A stretch of DNA of 64,000 nt from Stieleria varia (GTDB lineage Bacteria > Planctomycetota > Planctomycetia > Pirellulales > Pirellulaceae). The notes beneath the pieces are model-generated. The model saw nothing but the letters and a program-made list of their open reading frames with translations. It did no database searches and was not told the DNA's origin. Positions 17,745 to 27,700 of the stretch are shown here, one piece after another. Position 1 is the first letter of the stretch, and each line of letters begins with the position of its first letter. Location: positions 7,998,001 to 8,062,000 of the forward strand of contig NZ_CP151726.1 in assembly GCF_038443385.1 (NCBI RefSeq), in the 5' to 3' direction. Position numbers and translations under genes: made by a program.

Positions 17745-18263
17745 TTAGTTGAGCGTTAATGCCGACGAGTCACTCATCGATTGGGTGCGGGAATCCACCG
17801 AACGATCAGAAATGACCGCCACCGGAACCGCGCAAGAATGCCGAGACGGGACCAGCCGAACCAACAACACGACCTCAGTGACCGTCAACCAGCAATACCA
17901 CCCCAACGTCATCGCCGCGATCTGTTCGGGCGATGCGGCCATGTGATAACGGCACAAGGCAAACAGTGCAACGGTGCCGAACAATCGAATCACCATTCCA
18001 GCCAAGAAACTATGAACTGTCGATGCCGGACTGGACTGGCCGGCCCCCTTGGGAAGCCACTCGACCATCGCGCCAGGCATCAATGCACAGAGCGACACCG
18101 CAACACTGCCCAGGGCAACCCACACGAACTGACTCATCGAGGCAAGCGAGGCAGTAACCACAAGGCCACCCACCAAACCAACAGAAACCGCCCACAACAA
18201 CAAGAGGTAGACACCCACCGTCGTAAAAGGCTTCTGCGTTCGATTGGGAGACAACAAATCCAT
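17745..18263 (-). CDS. Membrane protein of the ATP synthase operon, UncI-like
   Basis: 172 residues from the ATG at 18263. Four hydrophobic segments can be read (VGVYLLLLWAVSVGLVGGLVVTAS; FVWVALGSVAVSLCALMPG; FLAGMVIRLFGTVALFALC; MTLGWYCWLTVTEVVLLVRLV). This is the size and position of the accessory subunit I (AtpI/UncI), which helps assemble the c-ring or supports Mg uptake, but the sequence itself is not diagnostic. The frame is open upstream to 18566, where it overlaps the next gene; that part looks non-coding. The C-terminal ~30 residues are hydrophilic. Confidence 0.6.
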   Translation of the reverse strand: MDLLSPNRTQKPFTTVGVYLLLLWAVSVGLVGGLVVTASLASMSQFVWVALGSVAVSLCALMPGAMVEWLPKGAGQSSPASTVHSFLAGMVIRLFGTVALFALCRYHMAASPEQIAAMTLGWYCWLTVTEVVLLVRLVPSRHSCAVPVAVISDRSVDSRTQSMSDSSALTLN

Positions 18264-18367
18264 GAGAACTACAAATCTGAATGTTCTGATTCGACAAACA
18301 AACGAAACGCTGCAGGCAAACACCGACTGCCCGCTCTCTCGCTCCGAAACTCTCTCTCCGGGACCAA

Positions 18368-18760
18368 TCAAGCCCCACCGCGTCTCTGAGAAAGTACTGC
18401 CATGCGAACGAGGCGGTACATCCCAAAACAAAAACCAACCAGTCCGAACAACGCCGTCAAAAAAGGCTTCGCCGTCCCCAGACGACCATCCAACCAATGC
18501 CCAATCCCGCCAAGCACGATCGTGTACAGGGCGATCTCCATCCCCACACCGACGAACCGCATCCAAGGCTTGCCTCGCTCATCGGAACCGGAACGCTTGA
18601 AACCAACCTTGCTGGGCGACTCACCATCCGTCCCCATTTCGCTCGATGCCGCAAGCGGACCTGCAGTGTCTGAATCCGACTCGGAATCACCTCCCACGGA
18701 CTCGCCTGCATGGGAACGCTGGGGCGGAACACCGCCGGAGGAGTGAGACAAATCTGTCAC
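18368..18760 (-). CDS. AtpZ/AtpI-like accessory membrane protein, first gene of the ATP synthase operon
   Basis: 130 residues, GTG start at 18760. The C-terminal half has two membrane helices typical of the F1Fo 'ATPase gene 1' family (WMRFVGVGMEIALYTIVLGGIGHWLDGRLG; FLTALFGLVGFCFGMYRLVRM). The W-x-G-hydrophobic-E and GxxLDxxxG elements fit the family. The N-terminal ~55 residues are hydrophilic and Ser/Asp/Glu-rich, probably disordered. Position at the head of the operon agrees with the family's usual place. Roles in Mg/Ca transport or c-ring assembly have been proposed for the family. Confidence 0.75.
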   Translation of the reverse strand: MTDLSHSSGGVPPQRSHAGESVGGDSESDSDTAGPLAASSEMGTDGESPSKVGFKRSGSDERGKPWMRFVGVGMEIALYTIVLGGIGHWLDGRLGTAKPFLTALFGLVGFCFGMYRLVRMAVLSQRRGGA

Positions 18761-19328
18761 GGGTTTGAGTGTCCCTCGTGCGTGGCAGCAGTCTGACTGC
18801 CGCTGACAACTTCGCTAGGTATCGCGACCGATCGCCGCACCAAAAAACACACCAGCCGAGCACGCATGCTAACGCATTGAAACTCGGGCCAGTACCGGCA
18901 GCCGACTCATTCAGGCCAAGAATTGACGCAAAGCGACCGTGCGCGAGATGGACAGATACCGAACACCGCGAATGGGGGACCTAGCGAAACCGTGGAAGAA
19001 ATCTCTTTTGTGGCGATTGAAACGGGAAAACCCGGGTCAAGTCGTACCGAATAGCAGGTTTCTTCAAGGCAAAGCCTGGAACTATTGTCGCACAGTTGGC
19101 ATAATGCGTTCGGGCGGTGATTACCCCATTAAGAGCAACTGAGTGGCTATGTGGCCCTTCCAAAACCCCGTTCCTGGGGGATTTGGTGGTAAAAACCCAC
19201 ATTTAACCGCTTTGATCTCTCCCAAATGCAATCACCCACACCCACAACTCCCTGACATCACCCTGATGGCTTGGGGCAAGGAAGCAACGGAAACCTGCAT
19301 CAGTAAGTCTCCGTGCCGCATCAAGACG
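18761..19328. other. Divergent intergenic region, ATP synthase operon / DUF4912 gene
   Basis: About 570 bp between the divergent first genes. It should hold the ATP synthase operon promoter (minus strand) and the promoter of the plus-strand gene. No clear sigma-70 box pair with proper spacing was recognised on either strand. A frame open from 19143 runs into the downstream gene but lacks recognisable sequence before about residue 63. Confidence 0.4.
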
Positions 19329-20753
19329 ATGCCCGTCCTGCCTATCAACGAGAGTCTCAACGGTGAACAGCCGTTGATGCCGCTGGAGAAAACAAAAGTG
19401 ATCAAGACCGCTGATTTGAAAGCCCAAACCCGGCGCGAGCTGGCGACACTGGCAAAGAACTACAGTGTCGAAGGCTGGCATGCGATGAAAAAGGACGAGC
19501 TGGTCGACGCGATCACCAAAGTGCAACGGCGTCTGCGACGCAAAGCAAATGGCTCTGCAAAACCAGAGTCGAAAACCGGCACCAAGACCTCTCGTGCCGC
19601 CGCCCCCAAATCAAAGACGACGACCGTCAAGGCACAATCCAGAGCGGTAGCTCCGACGTCAAAAGACAAACGCACCGCGGCGGCCGGTACCCCATCTCGA
19701 AGCGACGACGCCCGCAAATCAGCAGGACGCAGCACTCGGCGATCCTCCTCGACAAAGTCGCGTCGCTCGGCCGCCAACACATCCCTCAATGACCGCCCCC
19801 TGCCGGAGATGAAACCGCCGCGGATCTCTGCCAAAACGGCCCGCATCCGATCACTGATGCGGAAACGACAGGAACTGGTGCAAAAAAACCGCGATCTGTC
19901 AACCGGCACGCTCGTGGGCGGCTCCGCCGTGATCAGCGGCGCCCAACGATCCAGAACCGAGGAACCACATCGCGACCGCATCATCTTGCTGGTGCGCGAT
20001 TCCTACTGGTTGCAAGCCACCTGGGAAATCACCCGAGGCAGCGTTCAACGGGCACAGTCATCACTGGCGGAACGATGGCACACCGCAACCCCAACTCTGC
20101 GAGTACTGTCTGTCGGTGACGTCACTGCCAACGGCGCCGAAACAGCAGAACGAGACATCACCATCCACGGCGGCGTCGACACGTGGTATGTCGATGTCCA
20201 AGAACCGCCGTCTCGCTTTCGCGTCGCGATCGGCTATCTCACCGGCGACGGGGAGTTCTACACCATCTGCCGCAGCAACGTCGTCGAAACACCTCGTCCC
20301 GGTGAATGCGAGCGACTGGACGAACACTGGCACGACATCGCCGAAGATTACGAGCGGATTTATTCCCTCAGCGGTGGCTACGATACCGACGGCGGTGATC
20401 TCAGAGAAGTCTTCGAAGAACGACTTCGACGCCCTATGCCCATGCGTGGCGAAAACGGCCAAACCGTGGCCGAACCGACCCTGCTGCGCCAAACCAAGTT
20501 GCCCTTCAAAGTCGATGCGGAACTGATCGTCTTCGGAAAGACATCCCCCGGCTGCTCGGTCAATGTTTCGGGACGCCCTGTGAAATTGCAGGCCGACGGC
20601 TCCTTTACCGTCCGCATGGAACTGCCCGACAAACGCCAAGTTCTGCCGGTGACCACCGAGAGCCGAGACGGCTTGCGTCAACGGACGACCGTGATCGCTG
20701 TCGAGCGAAACACCAAAGTGATGGAAACCGTCGAACTGGAAGACAACCGCTAA
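19329..20753 (+). CDS. Rho-N / DUF4912 protein with basic linker
   Basis: 474 residues from the ATG at 19329; ATGs at 19266 and 19377 are alternatives. The N-terminal module KTADLKAQTRRELATLAKNY...MKKDELVDAITK resembles the Rho N-terminal (SAP-like) domain. It is followed by a long Lys/Arg/Ser/Ala-rich linker (about 60-165), then a DUF4912 domain (about 210-330: RIILLVRDSYWLQATWEITRGSVQRAQSSLAERWH...TPTLRVLSV; WYVDVQEPPSRFRVAIGYL). The tail has an RQTKLPFKVDAELIVFGKTSPGCSVNVSGRPVKLQADGSF stretch with a beta-sandwich look. The combination suggests nucleic-acid binding plus a carbohydrate-like recognition module, but no role is known. It ends 3 bp before the ThuA gene, so the two probably share a transcript. 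Confidence 0.75.
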   Translation: MPVLPINESLNGEQPLMPLEKTKVIKTADLKAQTRRELATLAKNYSVEGWHAMKKDELVDAITKVQRRLRRKANGSAKPESKTGTKTSRAAAPKSKTTTVKAQSRAVAPTSKDKRTAAAGTPSRSDDARKSAGRSTRRSSSTKSRRSAANTSLNDRPLPEMKPPRISAKTARIRSLMRKRQELVQKNRDLSTGTLVGGSAVISGAQRSRTEEPHRDRIILLVRDSYWLQATWEITRGSVQRAQSSLAERWHTATPTLRVLSVGDVTANGAETAERDITIHGGVDTWYVDVQEPPSRFRVAIGYLTGDGEFYTICRSNVVETPRPGECERLDEHWHDIAEDYERIYSLSGGYDTDGGDLREVFEERLRRPMPMRGENGQTVAEPTLLRQTKLPFKVDAELIVFGKTSPGCSVNVSGRPVKLQADGSFTVRMELPDKRQVLPVTTESRDGLRQRTTVIAVERNTKVMETVELEDNR

Positions 20754-20756
20754 GCC

Positions 20757-21503
20757 ATGAAATTCGCCCCCCGCCTGCTCATCGCCCTGGCCGCAACGTT
20801 CGTTTTCGGCGTCGCCCCCAGCCTAGCCCAGAAACCTCTCAGCCTACTGCTGATCACCAGCGGTTGCTGCCACGACTACGATTTCCAAACCAAATCGATG
20901 CAACTTGCTTTTGAAAAGCAGGGCGTCGAGGCGAATTGGACAGTCGTGAATGAAGGTGGCACCGGCACAAAGGCCGAAATCGAGTTCTACAACAATCCGG
21001 ATTGGGCCAAAGGATTCGACGTGGTCATCCACAACGAATGCTTCGCCGGGACCACCAACCCGGAATATATCCGCAAGGTCACCAGTCCCCACCACGCCGG
21101 CGTCAATGCCGTGGTCATCCACTGTGCGATGCACACCTATCGAGACGCCACCATCGACGACTGGCGTGAATTCCTGGGCGTCACCAGCCGACGCCACGAA
21201 CATCAGAGCAACTACGAGATCAAAGTCGTCGCGGCCGACCATCCGATCATGAAATCGTTCCCCGATGGCCACAAGACAGCCAAGGACGAACTTTATGTGA
21301 TCGAAAAGACTTGGCCAAACACCACCGTCTTGGCGACCAGCAAGAGCGAGCGAGATGGAAAGGTTTACCCCGTTCTGTGGACCAACCAGTACGGAAAAGC
21401 AAGGGTTTTCGGCACAACCTACGGCCATTCCAACGAAACCTTTCAGGATCAGGTCTTCCTCGACGCTCTGGTACGTGGAACCGTCTGGGCGGCCGGTCGA
21501 TAG
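20757..21503 (+). CDS. Secreted ThuA-domain protein
   Basis: 248 residues with a signal peptide (LLIALAATFVFGVAPSLA, cut probably before QKP). The mature part matches the ThuA (trehalose-utilisation-like, class I glutamine-amidotransferase-like) fold: LSLLLITSGCCHDYDFQTKSMQLAF opens it, followed by FDVVIHNECFAG and AVVIHCAMHTYR, then HPIMKSFPDG and VLWTNQYGKARVFGTTYGHSNET. These secreted proteins are abundant in Planctomycetes, where they often accompany sugar-degradation genes; the exact activity is unsettled. Its ATG follows the upstream stop by 3 bp (TAAgccATG), indicating an operon. Confidence 0.85.
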   Translation: MKFAPRLLIALAATFVFGVAPSLAQKPLSLLLITSGCCHDYDFQTKSMQLAFEKQGVEANWTVVNEGGTGTKAEIEFYNNPDWAKGFDVVIHNECFAGTTNPEYIRKVTSPHHAGVNAVVIHCAMHTYRDATIDDWREFLGVTSRRHEHQSNYEIKVVAADHPIMKSFPDGHKTAKDELYVIEKTWPNTTVLATSKSERDGKVYPVLWTNQYGKARVFGTTYGHSNETFQDQVFLDALVRGTVWAAGR

Positions 21504-21612
21504 AGCGGCCTTTTGCCACTTGCCCCCCAGCAGCGTTTCCCCTCATCGAAATATCGCCTAAGATGGAACGACAGGCCAGTGATTGCGTTTCGTTTTGGCC
21601 TGCCTGATTTCA

Positions 21613-22182
21613 ATGCAGCAGGGCCCCGATCTTTTGTCCGACTCGTCGCCAGTTCGTTCCAGAGCAGTTTCGACCGCCTCACCTAACGGTCAAGACTCAC
21701 TGACACCCATCAAGGTATCCCTGACGCCACAACAGCGTTTCGAGGAATACCTGCAGTCACGCGGCTTGCGACAGACGAACCAGCGAAAGTTTCTGATCGA
21801 TCGCGTCTTCAGTCACCACGAGCACTTTGACGCCGATGAACTGATCGAACGGCTCCCGCGACGAGGCCAGGAAAACTACGTCAGTAGCGCGACCGTGTAT
21901 CGAACCCTGCGGGAATTCGTCGACGCCGGTTTGCTGAACAGTTTTCAGTTAGACGGACGAACGGTCTACGAACACGGCTACGGATATCCCCAGCACGACC
22001 ACCTGTATTGCACCTCCTGTCGCGAACTGTTCGAATTCCAGAGCGACGACCTCCTAGAACTCCGCAACGAAGTCGCCGCCCAGCGTGGCTTTCGAGTCAA
22101 CAGCCACCGCATGATCATCCAAGGCGTCTGCCAAAAATGCAGCAAAAAACGCCGCAAGAAACGCAAACAAGATCTCGTCTGA
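21613..22182 (+). CDS. Fur-family metal-dependent transcriptional regulator
   Basis: 189 residues from the ATG at 21613. The winged-helix part reads RGLRQTNQRKFLIDRVFSHHEHFDADELIERL...SSATVYRTLREFVDAGLL. The metal-binding and dimerisation part has HDHLYC, two CxxC pairs (CTSC and CQKC) forming a structural zinc site, and a basic C-terminal tail (SKKRRKKRKQD). Whether it senses iron, zinc or peroxide cannot be decided. An N-terminal extension of about 35 residues (Ser/Pro-rich) precedes the family's usual start. It is a single gene, in the same direction as and about 110 bp after the ThuA gene. Confidence 0.92.
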   Translation: MQQGPDLLSDSSPVRSRAVSTASPNGQDSLTPIKVSLTPQQRFEEYLQSRGLRQTNQRKFLIDRVFSHHEHFDADELIERLPRRGQENYVSSATVYRTLREFVDAGLLNSFQLDGRTVYEHGYGYPQHDHLYCTSCRELFEFQSDDLLELRNEVAAQRGFRVNSHRMIIQGVCQKCSKKRRKKRKQDLV

Positions 22183-22367
22183 TCGACGGTCCATACGTCT
22201 CGCCTCACTAAAAAAACCTTGAGCGTGGCGGTCGAGGGGATACACTACCACCTGCGGAGGTTTCGCTGGGCCCGCACGATCAAACATCGACCGGTGCCAC
22301 AAAAGCCGCTCCAATCAGTGTTGGTTTTGGTTTTTCGTCATGGGTCGCAGGGAGTTTGTGATCGGGG

Positions 22368-23348
22368 ATGACAGACATGAGCGTAGATGCATTCATCAGC
22401 TACTCGACCCAGGATGATCCAGTGGCCATCGAGATTCGTGATGCTCTTGAGGACAACGGAATCCGCTGCTGGTACGCGCCTCGCGATGCTCCCCCTGGAT
22501 ATGTCTACCAAGACACCATTCCCGCTGCGATTCGCCAAACCAAGTTCCTGCTGCTGATCCTCTCGGAACATTCCATTCAATCTCGGTATGTCCACAGCGA
22601 AGTCTCGGTCGCCTACTCCATGACCCCGGTCGCCAAACCCATCCTCACTTACCGGCTCGATGAATTCGAGATCCCTGACAGGTTCAAGTTCCTGATTGGT
22701 CATCGAACTTGGATTGATGCCCATCACGGCGCCCCAATCGATCACCTACGGAGCCTTGTTCAAAGTGCTCGTCTGCTCTGCGATCGCTCTTCGACAGAAA
22801 TCGGAACGCCGCCCACAATTAAAAAACCACAAATCGAATGCGATTTGAAAGAAAACCGACGTCAGGCCGTTACCACATTGCGACTATCCGGCCCCGACGT
22901 CACCAGTGAAACCCTCCTCGATCTGGGTGACGTAACTCAAGGCCGACTTTGCAAGATTTCCGACGCCACCCAGTTACGAGGACTATCGCTATACGACACA
23001 CAGATTGACGACCAGGCATTGGAATTGGTGTCGACGTTGCCCTCGTTGACGCTGTTGCGAATCGAACGAACTCCGGTTACCGACCGTGGAATGGAACATT
23101 TGCCCAAACTACAGAACCTCGAAGATCTCTGGCTTTCGGGAACAGAGATCACCGACAGGGGAATATCATCATTACGATCAATGCAACGTCTCGAACAGAT
23201 ACGCGCAAACGACACACGAATCACTGACGACGCCATTCCAGCGATATTGGAGATCAGCCGTCTGAAAGAGCTACATATTGAGCGAACTGGCATCACCGAG
23301 AAAGGAATCAAACGGTTGGAAACCATGCTACGGATTGTGCACCATTGA
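22368..23348 (+). CDS. TIR-domain protein with C-terminal leucine-rich repeats
   Basis: 326 residues. The TIR domain spans about 1-140: VDAFISYSTQDDPVAIEIRDALEDNGIRCWYAPRD opens it, and SEHSIQSRYVHSEVSVAYS contains the position of the catalytic Glu of NAD-cleaving TIRs (E78). From about residue 165 the chain has planctomycete-style LRRs with the recurring T-x-I/V-T-D-x-G/A...L..L..L motif (TPVTDRGMEHLPKL, TEITDRGISSLRSM, TRITDDAIPAILEI, TGITEKGIKRLETM). TIR plus LRR suggests recognition coupled to NAD depletion or to a signalling nucleotide (inference). It is the first gene of the island running to 34046. The next gene starts 82 bp downstream. Confidence 0.88.
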   Translation: MTDMSVDAFISYSTQDDPVAIEIRDALEDNGIRCWYAPRDAPPGYVYQDTIPAAIRQTKFLLLILSEHSIQSRYVHSEVSVAYSMTPVAKPILTYRLDEFEIPDRFKFLIGHRTWIDAHHGAPIDHLRSLVQSARLLCDRSSTEIGTPPTIKKPQIECDLKENRRQAVTTLRLSGPDVTSETLLDLGDVTQGRLCKISDATQLRGLSLYDTQIDDQALELVSTLPSLTLLRIERTPVTDRGMEHLPKLQNLEDLWLSGTEITDRGISSLRSMQRLEQIRANDTRITDDAIPAILEISRLKELHIERTGITEKGIKRLETMLRIVHH

Positions 23349-23430
23349 AAACATATTCCGATGCGAAACCCACCGCCGGAATTACACTCTCCCTAGGAAC
23401 TCCGGCCACATTTGCTTTCAGGAGACCATT

Positions 23431-24717
23431 TTGCCAGACTCACAAAAAACTCGGATTGACTCTGGACCTGAGGCTCATCGTCAGGTGAACCATCAATCCA
23501 CTCCTCGCCTCGCCATGGCAACGACTGAGTCCGCGCAACTCGCTCCTCCGCCCAGCGGCGAAACGCGATCTTCCCAGCAAGATCCGAGGCAACTTGAACC
23601 GCCAAGCCGAGACGGTCAATCAACACTGTCGTCCACCAGCAGGCATCCGTCGATTGACACAAACCTAGGAGCTGACCTCGGGTGCGCCTGGAGTTTCGAG
23701 ACGCTCAACCCAAAGCATTCGGATCCTCGGCGTCGAGAATTCCTTCGATGCACGCAGTGCAAATGCCTATTCCTGAAAATCAAATGGCCCGGCCAGTGCC
23801 ATCTCTGCGGATGCCAAACAGCCGATCCCGCGTCAATCAACCCGGTCCCACCTGTGACGATCAGACAGAGGACCGCGATCCCGTACAACAGCGGTCCACT
23901 GAACTCGATTCGCGACACGCCGTTGGGCATGTCCACCGGGACGATCTACCGATGCGATTGCAGCGAGCAATTGGTTCTGTTTCAGAACAACTCCAGTCAA
24001 CCGATTGAATTGCCCACGGACTTCGGGCCCACTTGGATGACCGTCAGTTGGAGATCACCTCATCCGTCACATGAGCCCCAGGATGAAAGTCCAATTGTCC
24101 GCCAAGTCTCTACCTTAAAGCTCTCATTGCCTCCCAGAAAAGCCGTGCTGGCACGCGTCCGGCTCCACCATTTTCGCCCCCCCAGCCGAGAATCCTTCAT
24201 CAGCATTCACGGTGAACAGGGGATCCTGGTTGCAACACACCAGGAAGCCTGGGTTCCCAACCTGATTGCTGTTGGACTTTTGGGCTTGGTATTCCTTGGG
24301 TTCAGTTTTGGTCCATCACCGCTCAGTTCGGCTGCAGTCTTGGGTGCTCTTGCTGGTTCAATTCTGTTCTTATCACCCAAGCTTTATCTGAAATCATCTC
24401 GAATGTTCGGACTGGCACCTCCGTGTGAAGATGCCTTCACTGGCGACACAGACGCCTCAGTGTCGACGACCTTGACAACGAGATTCCTGCTCTGCTTGGT
24501 GATTGGCATCCTAGCGACGTTCCTGACGTGGCCAATGCTTCTTGGGATCTTTGCGGTTGCCAGCCGTCTAACGCCGATCTTGTGGTTTGCTGGAGCGATG
24601 AGCGTGTTGGCAGGCGTCGATTTTTGGCTCAGCAGACATGACGTCGGGATTTTCTGTTTCGCCAAGAAAAGATTAGCCGGCCGACAGAGTCCCAGCCAAA
24701 CGTCAGCACCATCCTAG
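23431..24717 (+). CDS. Zinc-ribbon protein with C-terminal membrane segments, conflict-island component
   Basis: 428 residues from a TTG at 23431. This start was chosen because AGGAGA lies 5 bp upstream; the ATG at 23515 is the alternative. The first ~110 residues are Ser/Gln/Pro-rich. A zinc ribbon follows (CTQCKCLFLKIKWPGQCHLCGC), then a beta-rich stretch (YRCDCSEQLVLFQNNSSQPIELP...LPPRKAVLARVRLHHF) and four to five hydrophobic helices (NLIAVGLLGLVFLGFSFG; AAVLGALAGSILFLS; FLLCLVIGILATFLTWPMLLGIFAVAS; PILWFAGAMSVLAGVDFWLS). No family is recognised. The membrane location could anchor the system or make it a membrane-acting effector. Confidence 0.7.
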   Translation: MPDSQKTRIDSGPEAHRQVNHQSTPRLAMATTESAQLAPPPSGETRSSQQDPRQLEPPSRDGQSTLSSTSRHPSIDTNLGADLGCAWSFETLNPKHSDPRRREFLRCTQCKCLFLKIKWPGQCHLCGCQTADPASINPVPPVTIRQRTAIPYNSGPLNSIRDTPLGMSTGTIYRCDCSEQLVLFQNNSSQPIELPTDFGPTWMTVSWRSPHPSHEPQDESPIVRQVSTLKLSLPPRKAVLARVRLHHFRPPSRESFISIHGEQGILVATHQEAWVPNLIAVGLLGLVFLGFSFGPSPLSSAAVLGALAGSILFLSPKLYLKSSRMFGLAPPCEDAFTGDTDASVSTTLTTRFLLCLVIGILATFLTWPMLLGIFAVASRLTPILWFAGAMSVLAGVDFWLSRHDVGIFCFAKKRLAGRQSPSQTSAPS

Positions 24718-24770
24718 CGACCGCATCGGATCGATTTTCAAAACCAATTGCGATTTGGAATCTCATCTCA

Positions 24771-27700
24771 ATGTTCGAATCCGATTCAGACGAATCAATT
24801 GACGCTGCGAGCTCACCTGAGCCATCGCCTGATGAGAATCCCGACACGGCGATGGATGAAGAAATGGGGTCGCTTCCCACCTCGCAAAGCGAACCCAACG
24901 AGAATGTGAGTCACGATGCAGCGGAGGAATCCCTCACGGTCGATTCCGCTCATGCCGAGAACCTTTCCGATGACACGGAGCGTGACTTTGAATCGGAAAG
25001 GACGCAAGAATCAGAGTCGGAGCCTGCGGACGACGCCACGCCGCAAACGACACAGCGAAACTCGATCGTCGATCTATCGCGACTGGGCAGCGTCTCGCAG
25101 CGACGAGATCAAGCGAACGCCAAGCCTCGCCTGACCCAGATCGTGGCTTCAACGCTGAACAGGATCGAGTACCTCTTTGTCGAGCCGAAAAGTTGTAAAG
25201 CATTCCGCGACCTACTGCGAGTGGGCGATGCGTTCCATCCCGACAAGCGGATCTTCTTGATCGACGGACTACCAAAGACAGGCCGATTCACCTGCGCCGT
25301 TCGACTCGCACTTTGGCTTACAGAACAACGACGGCATCGTACCTGCTTTAGCTATGAACCACGCCACCTGTTTCTCGACGAAATCATCGAACAACCAGAC
25401 GCTTTCCAGGAACAGTCTGTCTTCATCATCCGCGATGCATTCCAAAAGTCCGTCTCCATCGACTCACTGGGTGGAGAATACCTAGACATTGTCAATCAAC
25501 GATTAGAGAAGAACGATTCCTATTTAATCATGACGACCGTCGACACCGACAACCGAGTGTTGCAAACGTTGGCGGGATATCTACATCCCTTGCAAATCGA
25601 AGCTGACCATGAGGCAGAGTTCATTCAGCAGGTCATTTCCAATCACTTAAAATTCTATCGTCAGGGGGACGGCACGGCGACGAATGACCTCCTCTGGGAC
25701 ACCTTGGGCGAAGTGATCCAGGACACAAACAACGAGCTATCGAAAGAGCTTCGCAACCCTGTCCAAGTGAGTGTGTTCTTTCTGCGATTGAGCCAAAGCG
25801 GATTGACAAACATCGACGACGGCGATCCTCGTCGTTTGTTGATGGAACTCAGTCACGAGGTCACGCGAAACGATCGCCGCATCGTTCGATCATGGTTCCG
25901 GCAACTGTCAATCAACGCAAAGCTCTACGCGATGCTGATCAGTTTGTTTCAGGGACTCGATGCGGACATCGTTCACGAACTGTATCGAGAATCGCTGTCC
26001 GAACTATTGCCGCTGCGAATCGAGGGATTGCATGATGACCGCCAAGATGGACTGGAACAATTGTTCGAAGAGCTTCATGTCATCGAAGCAAACGACGCCG
26101 GCTCACTGGAATTTACGCCCAGCGCGTTTGGACAAGAAGTCGATTTTCAAATTGAAAGCTACCGGCACCTGCTCTGGACGGTCATGGCATCGACCGGCTT
26201 TCATTGGATCAATCGATTTCGCGAACGCGAGTTCTGGGAACTGCGACGCAGCCTTGGTCGTGCCTTGGGACGGCTCGGGATTCATGATTGGGAAAAACTC
26301 CGAATTCTTTTGACCAGTCTCGCATCGCATTCGCACGGCGCCATCGCTTCGGTACCCGGATACGCGTTGCAAGTCATCATTGAACGTGGCGGCCCCAGCG
26401 GTGATCCCGAGCGATTGCCCCGCATCGGCGAACTGCTATCGGAATGGGTGGAGTCCGGCAACCCGAACCTGATGTGGGCCTCAGCAGCATGCTGTTGGCG
26501 ATTTCATGACGCGTTGGCGGAAACCGCTGATCATGCCCAAGAAGCGATCGAAAAGCAATCACTACAATCTCAGTCCGCGATCAAGGCTGCCAAGGAAACA
26601 CTGGAGCACTGCGAGTCCCTCCTTGCCAAACTCGCCAAGCGATTCAACCAATTCGACTCTGCCGCGTTGAAGGATTTGCAAAGCGAACTTCCCAGCAAAG
26701 TCACCATCGATTCGCTAAGGTCCCAAGCGGCGAGCGATAACTTCGATAGTGTGCAGAGAGCCATTTGTGAAATCTATCGACTGCATCCCAGCCGAGCCGT
26801 CGATTTGATTTGCGATTGGATCGGAGCGTTGGACAACCAAGTGGATCAGGATACTGTCGCCGATGACTCAGAATCGAACTCGCTCACGGGACAGAACGAC
26901 GACGATGATCCAGATCGTCGTCATCTGCAGGCTCAAGAAACGGATTTCGCCGAGCGAATTATCCTGCAACAATTCGGCGCCGCCATCGGGCAAAAACTCC
27001 TGGAAAACCACAAGGACCCTTTACTGCTACGTGAGAGCTATGCACCACTCCTGCGATTGATTCGCCCAGTGCTTCATCTGGCAGCCGACCGATACAACGC
27101 AGAAAACGAACTGGCGGATTCCTACGGAACCTATCAGCAAGTGGTCGACTCGCTGTTGGATGTACTTCGGCACTGGTTACAGAATTCCAGGTGGACCGAA
27201 CGCGTTTTCAGAGAATTGCTCCAAGCAATCAATCGATCGACTCAACATCAGCGACGCAGAATCACTCGCACACTCATCAATGAATGGCTACCCGATGAGG
27301 ATCCTGGACTGAGGCACATCGCAGAAACGCTTCTCGCGCGGGCGTTGATCATCGATGGCGTGCCCGTCGATCTACCAAACGCTGAGGCCGGAATCATTCT
27401 GCTTGAGACAACATCTACGGCCAGGAGAAATCGGATCCTATCCGACTCCGGTCTGCCGCTTTATCATCGTTTCCGAACCCAAGCAGATATCTACGTAGGA
27501 CAACTCGGGATGAATCAATGGATCGTCGAGCCGACAGCGGATTTTGACGAAAAGAAATTCGTTCACACGGAATCGAGGCTGCCATTGACCGTCCCGTTGC
27601 TGGAAACAAAAGACCCCGGCGACATTCATTTCTTGCTGATCATCGCTTGCCAAACCCCATGGGATATCGAAGACATCCAGTCGGTCCATCCCGATTGGTT

